47,841 nucleotides of DNA from Bacteroidota bacterium (GTDB lineage Bacteria; Bacteroidota; Bacteroidia; AKYH767-A; OLB10). The first letter of the stretch is position 1, and each line of letters starts with the position of its first letter. Below are positions 20,301 through 28,497 of this stretch, piece after piece. Location of the stretch: positions 1 to 47,841 of the forward strand of contig CAUJFJ010000338.1 of NCBI GenBank assembly GCA_963169675.1, given 5' to 3'. The position numbers were made by a program, and so were the translations under genes. The notes beneath the pieces are model-generated. The model made no database searches, was not told the origin of the DNA, and saw only the letters and a program-made list of their open reading frames with translations.

Positions 20301-21740
20301 CTTGCGTGAAATTGTTCCATTTACAGTTATGTTTTTATAATCATAGCCATTTAAAAAGAGTGAAGTAATGTTACCATCCATCTTGGCATTTACCTTCGCA
20401 AGTGAAAAGCCATTTCCTTTAACTTGTGTTTTGAATGTTGTTTTTCCTAAAATATTGCTGTTGTTACTTAGTGTTCCAATATCAAAACCAATTGCAGATA
20501 AGTGTCCCGAATAGGAGCTCTTATCAAAGTCATCTTCAATTTTTAAATTTAAGTCAGATGATACATATCCTAAATCTGTTTGCGCATTTCCATAGGCAAC
20601 AAAGTCATTTAAGAATCCGGTAAATTTCCCTGATATTTTGACTGAACCAAGTAATGCTAAATTGTCAGGCAAATCAATGTTTTCATTTCCGGTAAAAGGA
20701 AATACTGGGATAGATTCAATTTCATCATAATCTGTTGCCAGTTCTTCTACAACAAGATCAAAAAATGATTCATTGAAATCGGGGAGACCGGCAATACTGA
20801 TGTCGCCTTTGAATGTTGAATGATCAGCAAACGCGATGTTCAGGTTTTTACCTCTTAGCTGGTCAATGGTACCTCTGACTTTTCCACTGAATTCAATGCT
20901 TTTATCGAGACCTTCCAACTCAGTTGCAAAGTATACAAGGTCATTGGATGATAAATTGCTTTCTTCAAACTGAGAGTTAATCCTAACTTTATGAATGAAA
21001 TCATCAAAGTCTTCAAAATCTTCATAGATGAAAGTTATTGCTCCCTGAATTTGTGACTCATTGGTTTTAATCAGCAGGTTTTCAAATTCCATTCTAACCG
21101 GAGTGAATTTGGCAGTGGCCTCAAAATATTCTATTTCAAATCCGCTTTTTTCTGTAAAGCTTATGTTTTCAATAGATGCAAAAACGGTATCTTCATCTAG
21201 TTTGAAGTCTTGAACGGTAGCGTTCAGGTTTAATAATCTTATGTCATCAAAATCGACTCCTTTGAAATAATCATTATACCGGTTATCCCGATATACAAAT
21301 TGCATATTGGTTAATTCTATTTCTCCCGGATTAAAGTCAAAAGGTTTTGAAGCAGTTGTATCTTTACTTCCTGAGTCAAAATAATCGATAAGAAATTTAA
21401 AGTTCAGTCCTTTTTCATTGGGGTATTTTTGAATTTTTACAATCCCGTCATTGAGGGTGATACCGGAAAAGTAAATTTTACGCTGCCCCGGAGCGAACAT
21501 TTCAATGGAAGTATTTATTTCAGCAGCATACAAGAGGGTGTCTTTATGCAGGTCTTCAACATAAATGCCTTTTATGGAAAGTGTTTTAATAAATTCCAGA
21601 TGGATTGCGTCGATTGTGACCCTGGCTTTTAGTTCATCAGAAAGATATGCTGTAACACGTTGTACAATCCATGTTTGTACGGCTGGGATTCGGATACTAT
21701 ATACCAGTCCTATGGTCAGCAGGAACAGGCTGAAAAGCAC
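17346..21740 (-). CDS. tamB: Translocation/assembly module TamB-like (DUF490 / AsmA-like) protein
   Basis: 1464 aa; signal anchor; GIYVEDLHKDTLLYAAEI near the N-terminus; C-terminal TamB-like LNPGG-type repeats (TINPGGTIRWSGDPYDAIIDLEGVYKLRASLYDL...TAETLINRYISTEQEKSRQTMSLLVLNRF). Confidence 0.88.
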   Translation of the reverse strand: MLFSLFLLTIGLVYSIRIPAVQTWIVQRVTAYLSDELKARVTIDAIHLEFIKTLSIKGIYVEDLHKDTLLYAAEINTSIEMFAPGQRKIYFSGITLNDGIVKIQKYPNEKGLNFKFLIDYFDSGSKDTTASKPFDFNPGEIELTNMQFVYRDNRYNDYFKGVDFDDIRLLNLNATVQDFKLDEDTVFASIENISFTEKSGFEIEYFEATAKFTPVRMEFENLLIKTNESQIQGAITFIYEDFEDFDDFIHKVRINSQFEESNLSSNDLVYFATELEGLDKSIEFSGKVRGTIDQLRGKNLNIAFADHSTFKGDISIAGLPDFNESFFDLVVEELATDYDEIESIPVFPFTGNENIDLPDNLALLGSVKISGKFTGFLNDFVAYGNAQTDLGYVSSDLNLKIEDDFDKSSYSGHLSAIGFDIGTLSNNSNILGKTTFKTQVKGNGFSLAKVNAKMDGNITSLFLNGYDYKNITVNGTISRKLFNGILNVNENNLGLDFKGNIDLSHKLPVFDFKAEIKNAHLAKLNLIDRDSSATLNTTAEIKIKGSDIDNMTGYVNLRNTHYSELNDSITIKSIVYNSEVTGNIQNASLKSDIANFDLTGTYKRTTMFGEIQELIATYVPALQPGKTNKSDVLKMNYQLSFGQTDPLFEIFMPELMVSPGTRISGNIDNVTKNITLDVISDSIRYDDFLFEGTKIGITTSGQRLLVNNNMQLITVNDTLKLANFRINGNTDKNSSSFSILGSARDSNLTKFEINGQTNYLATGQVQFKFMPSNIEVNDKIWNIDENNSALIDSGRVTISNLSLSSGDHKIDIGGTVSENLNDKLTISLTNFDTRDINPILALYDVDMGGFATGTGTFSGILKTPGITSDMFIKDLQLYGDTLGDAKIDFGFILKEKKIIVDALVDRGGIKNIEVKGKYFIAEKNDSLDFKIAMQKTNLSAFSGYAKDLISELRGKASGELRITGLASKPVMKGKIRLQQTSFRFDYLNTHYNFSEEVEFEENYFRFKNFTVNDENGNQAKVDGYVYHDHLSDFVLSFDVTAKNFQMLNTSMSQNDLYYGKAYGSGIVKVRGPLDLIDIDLALKTEKNTQIFIPLSNPEEVSSSSFINFITHDGENQLAQSGEVDFSGINMNFELDVTNDAEIQLIFDSKIGDIIKGRGTGNINMSINAQGEFKMYGDYQVSNGDYLFTLQNLINKKFTINPGGTIRWSGDPYDAIIDLEGVYKLRASLYDLFQDTTFKKRVPVEVQLSLKDELFNPTIQFQIKVPDIDPTAETLINRYISTEQEKSRQTMSLLVLNRFSRAAEVEYAGTSSSGVSANATEFLSQQLSVWASQISESINVGVNYRAADAFSQEELEIAVSTQLFNDRVTLDGNVGVSDNNNTSQNTSNLVGDFNVEVKVSEDGKFRFRAFNKTINNSVLNNYNSPYTQGVGVFYREEFDTIGDLIRKFRDKFRQKEEPADAMISQ

Positions 21741-21853
21741 AATTGCAGTTATTTTGAGGAACTTTTTAATAGGATTACAATTGTTTAATGGGTTGTTCGA
21801 TCTGATAACGTAATTTTGTGCCGGTTACACCATTCAAATGTGAATTATTATTT

Positions 21854-22879
21854 ATGAAACCGGTACTGATATTAGGAATTGAATCATCTTGCGACGATAC
21901 TGCTGCTGCGGTGAGCGTGAATGACAAAATTCTTGCCAATGTTGTTGCCGGACAAAAGGTTCATGAAGCTTTTGGTGGTGTGGTCCCGGAATTGGCTTCC
22001 AGGGCTCATCAGCAGCATATCATTCCTGTTGTCGATCAGGCTCTCCGTCAGGCAAATGTAAGTAAAAAAGACCTTGATGCCATAGCATTTACGAATGGTC
22101 CGGGTTTGTTAGGTGCCCTTATGGTTGGCTCCTCTTTCGCTAAGTCATTTGGACTGGCTTTGGGAATACCGATTATTGAAGTGAATCACATGCAAGCCCA
22201 TGTTTTGGCTCACTTTGCCCGATTGCCAGAAATAGAATCCCGTACACCATCTTTTCCATTCCTTTGCCTTACAGTTTCCGGAGGTCACACTCAATTGATA
22301 ATTGTACGGGAACATAATGATTTTGAGCTTATTGGACAAACTCAAGACGATGCTGCCGGGGAGGCATTTGATAAAATTGCAAAAATTATTGGATTGCCTT
22401 ATCCTGGAGGCCCGGTTATAGATCAGTTGGCTAAGATGGGTAATCCAGCTGCATTCAGATTCCCCCATCCGCAGGTACCTAATCTGGATTTTAGTTTCAG
22501 CGGTCTTAAGACTTCTATTTTATATTTCCTGAACAAACAGCAGCAGGCTGATGCAACTTTTACCGAATCCCATTTGAATGATATTTGTGCTTCAGTGCAG
22601 GCTACCATTGTTGCCATTTTATTAAAGAAACTTAAATTGGCTTCTGAACAAACCGGCATTAAAACCATTGCTATTGCTGGTGGCGTGAGTGCTAATTCTG
22701 GACTTAGGAGCGCACTTTTAGAAGCAGCAACAGAAAATGGCTGGGATTTATTTATCCCGCCTTTTCAATTTTGCACCGATAATGCAGCAATGATTGCCGT
22801 CGCCGGTTACTATAAGTTTCTGAAAGGTGATTTTGCCTCCCAGAAAACTGCTCCATTTGCCCGTTTCGCAGGATTGTGA
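21854..22879 (+). CDS. tsaD: tRNA N6-adenosine threonylcarbamoyltransferase TsaD
   Basis: ILGIESSCDDTAAAV...GVVPELASRAHQQHI...FTNGPGLLGALMVG...VNHMQAHVLAHF...LTVSGGHTQLI...FDKIAKIIGLPYPGGPVID...AGGVSANSGLR. Confidence 0.97.
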   Translation: MKPVLILGIESSCDDTAAAVSVNDKILANVVAGQKVHEAFGGVVPELASRAHQQHIIPVVDQALRQANVSKKDLDAIAFTNGPGLLGALMVGSSFAKSFGLALGIPIIEVNHMQAHVLAHFARLPEIESRTPSFPFLCLTVSGGHTQLIIVREHNDFELIGQTQDDAAGEAFDKIAKIIGLPYPGGPVIDQLAKMGNPAAFRFPHPQVPNLDFSFSGLKTSILYFLNKQQQADATFTESHLNDICASVQATIVAILLKKLKLASEQTGIKTIAIAGGVSANSGLRSALLEAATENGWDLFIPPFQFCTDNAAMIAVAGYYKFLKGDFASQKTAPFARFAGL

Positions 22880-23007
22880 AATGAATTGTGGATAAGTTTC
22901 GATCCAGCAGGGGTATTACCGCTATTTAACCATTTACCTTCGCATTATCAATTGGTTACACGGATGTGATTCACCAACCAACAAATTAATTATAGCTACC
23001 AAAAACC

Positions 23008-23916
23008 ATGGAAAACAAATCAAACCCCGCTACTGAGAAAAAGGGTGGGAACAACAAAATCTGGATTATCCTGCTGGCATTGTCCGGAATTCTTAACATT
23101 TATCAATGGCAGAACACCAATACCGTTGTTGAAGGGTATGAAGTAAAAACAGACAGTTTGATGACTGCCAAAATGGAAGTTGAGAAGGAGCTTGGTGATA
23201 CCTATCAGGAATTAAATCAGTACAAAGGTATCAATGAACGTCTCGACAGTTTGCTTGCAGAGGCAAACACTACCATCGATCAGCAAAAAGAACGAATCGA
23301 AAAAATGCTGAAAAATGAGAAGAATTCAGCATCTCTGAATAAAAAGCTTCGTGCTGAACTGGAGGAAATAAAAAAGTTACGTGATGAGTATCTAGATAAA
23401 ATAGATAAGCTGCTCGTTGAAAATGATCAGTTGAAAAAAGATAAGCAAGAACTTACAACAACTGTTGAGAACCTATCCAAAAATCTCGAGACCACTGTTA
23501 ATACAGCTTCTGTACTCAAGTCTGAATATATGAATGTGAAGTCGTACAAAAAACGTGGTAGCTCAAAATATTCTGAAACAGCAATGGCAAAACGTACCAA
23601 CAAAATGGAAGTTTGTTTTTCAGTTTTAGAAAATAAAATTGCGAAATCCGGTGAGAAGGAAGTTTATCTTCGTATTGTAGAACCAGGAGGTAAAACTATG
23701 GGTGCAACTTCACAAGGCTCCAGTACTTTTAAAATGGCTAATTCTGGTGAAGAAGTTCAGTTCACTGCCACTACAAAAATTAATTACGATAACTCTAAGC
23801 AGGATGTATGCCTCAAATGGGAAGAACAGGAACGCGTTTTTGCTCCGGGAACTTATGTAGTTGAAGTGTATGTTGATGGAAATCTGAGCGCAGCCTCTTC
23901 GCATATTTTGAAGTAA
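23008..23916 (+). CDS. Conserved hypothetical protein: single TM, long coiled coil, C-terminal beta-rich domain
   Basis: TM IWIILLALSGILNIYQW; heptad-rich EVEKELGDTYQELNQYKGINERLDSLLAEANTTIDQQKERIEKMLKNEK...; C-terminal KMEVCFSVLENKIAKSGEKEVYLRIVEPGG...FAPGTYVVEVYVDG. Confidence 0.75.
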   Translation: MENKSNPATEKKGGNNKIWIILLALSGILNIYQWQNTNTVVEGYEVKTDSLMTAKMEVEKELGDTYQELNQYKGINERLDSLLAEANTTIDQQKERIEKMLKNEKNSASLNKKLRAELEEIKKLRDEYLDKIDKLLVENDQLKKDKQELTTTVENLSKNLETTVNTASVLKSEYMNVKSYKKRGSSKYSETAMAKRTNKMEVCFSVLENKIAKSGEKEVYLRIVEPGGKTMGATSQGSSTFKMANSGEEVQFTATTKINYDNSKQDVCLKWEEQERVFAPGTYVVEVYVDGNLSAASSHILK

Positions 23917-23947
23917 TCATTAATCAGGTTTAATTCTTTATAAAACA

Positions 23948-23978
23948 AAAAAAAGTCCCGGCAATCCCGGGACTTTTT
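23948..23978. terminator. Bidirectional terminator
   Basis: AAAAAGTCCCGG-caat-CCCGGGACTTTTT between convergent genes. Confidence 0.85.
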
Positions 23979-24002
23979 AATTTATATAACCTGACAAACA
24001 AG

Positions 24003-26582
24003 CTATTTTTTCTTTTTGATTTTTGCTTTGGGTTTCACCGGAGTATTTTTTTTCGGACTCACTTTAATCTCCTTTTTTACGGCTGCAGTTACTTCTTTTG
24101 GAATGTTATTGCCGGTTGCTGGAGTTGTATTTTGAAAATTAAGAGGATTCTTTACTTTTTCATTCAGCAAAGCAAGTTTAACCACTTCGATCATTTCCTT
24201 TACATAATGAAATTTCAGGCCGGTTAAATAGTGTTCCTTTATTTCAATTATATCTTTCTTGTTTTCTTCGCTGAGAATGATATCTGTAATTCCTGCTCTT
24301 TTTGCAGCCAGAATTTTTTCTTTTATTCCGCCAACAGGCAATACTTTTCCGCGTAAAGTTATTTCACCGGTCATAGCAAGTTTTCTCCTGATTTTTCTTT
24401 GGCTGAAAGCAGATGCTAAAGAGGTAAGCATGGTAATACCTGCTGATGGACCGTCTTTTGGAGTGGCACCTTCAGGTACGTGAATGTGCACATCCCAGTT
24501 TTCGAACAGTTCAGGTGAGATGTCTAATTGATCAGAATGTGATTTAAGATATGCCAGTGCGATCACTGCTGACTCTTTCATCACATCTCCCAGGTTTCCG
24601 GTTAATGTAAGTTTACCTTTTCCTTTACTCAGGGAAGTTTCAATGAATAAAATATCTCCTCCTACCGGGGTCCAGGCAAGACCGGTTACAACCCCGGCAA
24701 CATTGTTGTCAATTGACTTTTCTTTTTGGAAAATCGGAGCACCCAATGATTTTCTTAATTGCTCTTCATTGATTTTTACTTCGTATTTTTCTTCCAAGGC
24801 TACAGATTTAGCTATGGATCTGATTACCGAAGCAATTTGTTTTTCCAAAGTTCTTACTCCTGATTCACTTGTGTAGTCTTCTATGATTCTTTCAAGAATT
24901 TTATCAGATAAAACAGCCTGTCCTTTTTTCAGTCCATGTGCTTCAAGTTGTTTCGGAACCAGGTGCTTGATCGCAATCTGAATTTTTTCTTCTACGGTAT
25001 AGCCATTAATTTCAATGATTTCCATTCTGTCGCGTAAAGCTGGCTGAATAGAGCTCAACGAATTAGCCGTTGCTATGAATAGTACTTTTGACAGATCGTA
25101 TTCAATCTCCACATAATTATCGTAGAAACTTGTGTTTTGTTCCGGATCAAGAACTTCCAGCAATGCAGAAGATGGATCACCATGAAAATCGTGAGTAAGT
25201 TTGTCGATTTCATCCAGTACAAAAACCGGATTTGATGACTTAGCTTTTTTAAGATTTTGAATAATTCTGCCCGGCATTGCACCTATATAGGTTTTACGGT
25301 GTCCTCTTATTTCAGCTTCATCCCTCAAACCACCCAGCGACATGCGAACATATTTTCTTCCCAATGCTTTAGCCACTGATTTTCCCAATGATGTTTTTCC
25401 TACACCGGGAGGGCCATATAAACACATAATTGGTGATTTCATGTTTCCCTTTAGCTTTAAAACGGCAAGGTATTCCATGATTCTGTTTTTCACCTTATCC
25501 AAACCATAGTGATCGGCATTCAATACTTTTTCAGCACGCTTTAAATCGAAATTGTCGGTTGTGAATTCACTCCAGGGTAATTCGAGGAGCAGTTCCAGAT
25601 AATTTAAGGTGACTGAATATTCTGCTGCAGCTGGATTTATTCTGTTTAATCGTTCCAGTTCTTTTTCAAATACCGCATTTACTTCTTTCGACCATTTCTT
25701 CTTAGATGCTTTAAGTCTCAGTTCATCAATTTCCTGATCCTGAGAATTACCACCAAGTTCTTCCTGAATGGTTTTTAATTGCTGATTTAAAAAGTACTCA
25801 CGTTGTTGTTTGTCAATATCAATTTTAACTTTTGACTGAATCTGATTTTTTAATTCTAAAAGTTGCAATTCCTGAGTTAAGTATTGCAAAACCTGAGTAG
25901 CTCTTTCTTTCAGATCGGTCATTTCTAACAGCTGTTGTTTTCTGGCAACATCTGCATTCATGTTAGATGAAATAAAATTGATCAGAAAGGAGGGACTTTC
26001 AATATTTTTGATTGCAAACGAAGCCTCAGTTGGAATGTTAGGAGACTGGGTAATAATTTGCAAGGAGAGATCTCTCAAAGAATCAATGAGTGCATTAAAT
26101 TCTTTTTCATTGTTGATGACCTTTTTATCTGCAACAGGTAAAATTGAAGCCTTAATGTAGGGTTCAGACTCCTTCACCTCACTGATGATAAAGCGTTTTT
26201 TACCCTGAATAATAACGGTGGTATTGCCATCCGGCATGCGCAACATTTTAATGATGTGTGCAACTGTTCCTACCGAATGTAAATCTGATGCTTTCGGATC
26301 TTCTACCGTACTGTCTTTTTGAGATACAACTCCAATGATCTTATCGGATTTGTAAGCATCCTTTATCAGCTTAATCGATTTATCACGACCGACCGTAATT
26401 GGAATTACTACACCGGGAAACAAAACCGTATTTCTTAAAGGTAAAATTGAGAGGACATCCGGAATGTTTTCCGCATTCATGCTCTCCTCATCTTCTGATG
26501 ATAGCAAAGGAATTAAATCCGGTTCATCGTCTGATAATCCTGAAATTCCATAAATGTTGTTGGTATAAGCGTTGTCGAACAT
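24003..26582 (-). CDS. lon: Endopeptidase La (Lon protease)
   Basis: LPLRNTVLFPGVVIPITVGR; GPPGVGKTSLGKSVAKALGRKYVRMSLGGLRDEAEIRGHRKTYIGAMPGRIIQ; catalytic DGPSAGITM; Lys-rich C-terminal tail KAKIKKKK. Confidence 0.97.
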   Translation of the reverse strand: MFDNAYTNNIYGISGLSDDEPDLIPLLSSEDEESMNAENIPDVLSILPLRNTVLFPGVVIPITVGRDKSIKLIKDAYKSDKIIGVVSQKDSTVEDPKASDLHSVGTVAHIIKMLRMPDGNTTVIIQGKKRFIISEVKESEPYIKASILPVADKKVINNEKEFNALIDSLRDLSLQIITQSPNIPTEASFAIKNIESPSFLINFISSNMNADVARKQQLLEMTDLKERATQVLQYLTQELQLLELKNQIQSKVKIDIDKQQREYFLNQQLKTIQEELGGNSQDQEIDELRLKASKKKWSKEVNAVFEKELERLNRINPAAAEYSVTLNYLELLLELPWSEFTTDNFDLKRAEKVLNADHYGLDKVKNRIMEYLAVLKLKGNMKSPIMCLYGPPGVGKTSLGKSVAKALGRKYVRMSLGGLRDEAEIRGHRKTYIGAMPGRIIQNLKKAKSSNPVFVLDEIDKLTHDFHGDPSSALLEVLDPEQNTSFYDNYVEIEYDLSKVLFIATANSLSSIQPALRDRMEIIEINGYTVEEKIQIAIKHLVPKQLEAHGLKKGQAVLSDKILERIIEDYTSESGVRTLEKQIASVIRSIAKSVALEEKYEVKINEEQLRKSLGAPIFQKEKSIDNNVAGVVTGLAWTPVGGDILFIETSLSKGKGKLTLTGNLGDVMKESAVIALAYLKSHSDQLDISPELFENWDVHIHVPEGATPKDGPSAGITMLTSLASAFSQRKIRRKLAMTGEITLRGKVLPVGGIKEKILAAKRAGITDIILSEENKKDIIEIKEHYLTGLKFHYVKEMIEVVKLALLNEKVKNPLNFQNTTPATGNNIPKEVTAAVKKEIKVSPKKNTPVKPKAKIKKKK

Positions 26583-26598
26583 GAAATATTAGATAAGA

Positions 26599-26678
26599 GT
26601 CATTTTGGCAGTGTGTTTGCAAAATGACAGGTTAAACTGTTAGCCGTTCTATTAGTCAATTGATATGCCAAACGACAG
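26599..26678 (-). promoter_or_regulatory. Cluster of three CTGTCRTTTKGCA-like motifs upstream of lon
   Basis: GTCATTTTGGCAG (26599-26611, +); TGCAAAATGACAG (26618-26630, reads CTGTCATTTTGCA on -); TGCCAAACGACAG (26666-26678, reads CTGTCGTTTGGCA on -); copies 1 and 2 form 9-bp perfect inverted arms spaced by 12. Confidence 0.6.
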
Positions 26679-26762
26679 CCTTGTTGAAATGGGATGCTTA
26701 TAAAGTTTGTATTATTCTAAAAATCAATTAATTGCAATAATTTAATAATTAATTACTGATTT

Positions 26763-27944
26763 TCATCCCGGGTTACTTTCTGTCAGGTCAAAAACGGTTT
26801 TGAGAATAGATTCTTCAGTTGCATCAAAGTCCATGTTTCTTCTTTTAAAGACTTCTTTAGCTAGCTGAGTTGCCTTATCAAATCGGAATCTGGTGGTGTC
26901 TTCGCTATCAATGCCTCCCCAGGCGAAGGAGGGCACAAATTTGGCAGGAAAACCTGCTCCAAAAATGTTGGCTGAAACACCAACTGTTGTACCGGTATTA
27001 AACATAGTATTGATACCACATTTGGAGTGATCGCCCATGAATAATCCGCAGAAAAGCAATCCTGTATCTTTTGATCCACCGGAAATGAAGTCGTGTACCT
27101 GAACATTTTTATAATTGTTTTTCAGGTTCGAGTTATTGGAGTCTGCACCTAAATTGCACCATTCACCAATGACGGAATTTCCCAGGAAACCATCGTGAGC
27201 TTTATTGGAGAAACCAAAAATCACTGAATTATTTACTTCGCCACCAACTTTGCAATGAGGTCCAATGGTGGTTGCTCCATAAATTTTAGCACCCATTTTT
27301 AAAGTAGCATGTGTACCCAGAGAGAATGGTCCTCTAACCATAGAGCCTTCCATAACTTCAGCATCAACACCAATGTAAACTGGTCCGGTTGCCGCATTTA
27401 TAATGCTGCATTCGACAATGGCACCAGGTTCTAAAAATATATTTTCAGGGGCGTTTAGTTTGTTTGATGCGCTGATTGGTGCCGATTTTCTTCCTGAGGT
27501 AATTGCTTTGAACTGGGCACGTAGCACCTGATCATTCATGGTGAAAATATCCCACGGATTTGCAATCACTGATACTGCACCTTTGAATTCTATATCCCGA
27601 AATCTTCCATACGGAGAAACCGGATCAGGCCATCCTTCTGCGAAAGCTGCAAGTGGAATTCCATTTTGAACTAAACGTTGTCCTAAAGAAAGTCCCCTGG
27701 TGGCATCCACTAATTCCGGAGTAGCAATCAGTGCGCCATTAATAAAAATATTTTCCTGCTCTTTCCAGACGGCATATTTTTTAGTGAGATATTCTTCGGT
27801 TAGCGAAGAAGTTGGGCCTCCGAGTAAAAGCTCCCAGTGTTCGCGAATGGTGAGTATTCCTATTCTGATATCTGCAACAGGTCGGGTATATGTAAATGGT
27901 AAGAGTGACTTCCTGTTGAAATCAAATAAAACGGTATTTGTCAT
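26763..27944 (-). CDS. GlmU-family putative sugar nucleotidyltransferase/acyltransferase with left-handed beta-helix repeats
   Basis: VLFDFNRKSLLPFTYTRPVADIRIGILTIREHWE; hexapeptide repeats VYIGVDAEVMEGSMVRGPFSLGTHATLKMGAKIYGATTIGPHCKVGGEVNNSVIFG. Confidence 0.85.
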   Translation of the reverse strand: MTNTVLFDFNRKSLLPFTYTRPVADIRIGILTIREHWELLLGGPTSSLTEEYLTKKYAVWKEQENIFINGALIATPELVDATRGLSLGQRLVQNGIPLAAFAEGWPDPVSPYGRFRDIEFKGAVSVIANPWDIFTMNDQVLRAQFKAITSGRKSAPISASNKLNAPENIFLEPGAIVECSIINAATGPVYIGVDAEVMEGSMVRGPFSLGTHATLKMGAKIYGATTIGPHCKVGGEVNNSVIFGFSNKAHDGFLGNSVIGEWCNLGADSNNSNLKNNYKNVQVHDFISGGSKDTGLLFCGLFMGDHSKCGINTMFNTGTTVGVSANIFGAGFPAKFVPSFAWGGIDSEDTTRFRFDKATQLAKEVFKRRNMDFDATEESILKTVFDLTESNPG

Positions 27945-27990
27945 AGCGCTTAGGAATTTGAAAGGTTCAAAATTGTCAAAGAAAAGGCTA

Positions 27991-28019
27991 AAAAAAAAGT
28001 CCCGGAAGGGACTTTTTTT
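27991..28019. terminator. Terminator for rpmE2 (minus strand)
   Basis: AAAAAAAAGTCCC-ggaa-GGGACTTTTTTT. Confidence 0.85.
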
Positions 28020-28034
28020 GATTGGCGGAATCTA

Positions 28035-28301
28035 TTATTTCCCGGATTTCTCCGTGTGTTTCTTGTAACGGTTACGGAATTTGTCAACACGACCAGCGGT
28101 ATCTACCAGCTTCATCTTTCCGGTATAAAAGGGATGTGACATGTGCGAAATCTCCAACTTAATAAGTGGGTATTCTTTACCATCTTCCCAGGTAATTGTT
28201 TCTTTGGTTTCTACAGTTGAACGACTCAGAAATGCATAGTCGCAGGAGATATCTTTAAATACCACCATTCTGTAATTCTTTGGATGTATGTCCTTTTTCA
28301 T
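28035..28301 (-). CDS. rpmE2: 50S ribosomal protein L31 type B
   Basis: [82 protein letters not shown]. Confidence 0.96.
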   Translation of the reverse strand: MKKDIHPKNYRMVVFKDISCDYAFLSRSTVETKETITWEDGKEYPLIKLEISHMSHPFYTGKMKLVDTAGRVDKFRNRYKKHTEKSGK

Positions 28302-28497
28302 ATGTACAGTTTTCAAAACGGGATGCAAAGATAAGATAAAGAGTCCTATTCTCCAATAGGTTGGGATTTTTTTTTGAGGATTTTAAGATTGGTTCGTATG
28401 TAACTGAATATTAATTATTTAAATTCTTGAGCAATAATTATTGAATAAGGAATGTTTAAGCAGTCTGGTTATCTTTGTAGCAGTAATTCAACAGTCT

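Noticed and set aside
17346-21740. Several ORFs of 60-90 aa on the + strand inside tamB (e.g. 18838-19110, 21565-21813)
   Set aside because: They lie antisense to a well-supported 1464-aa CDS and have low-complexity, non-family-like translations.
26724-26756. AT-rich ATTAATTGCAATAATTTAATAATTAATTA stretch between lon and the GlmU-family gene
   Set aside because: Low-complexity AT sequence with only weak symmetry; no specific role supportable.
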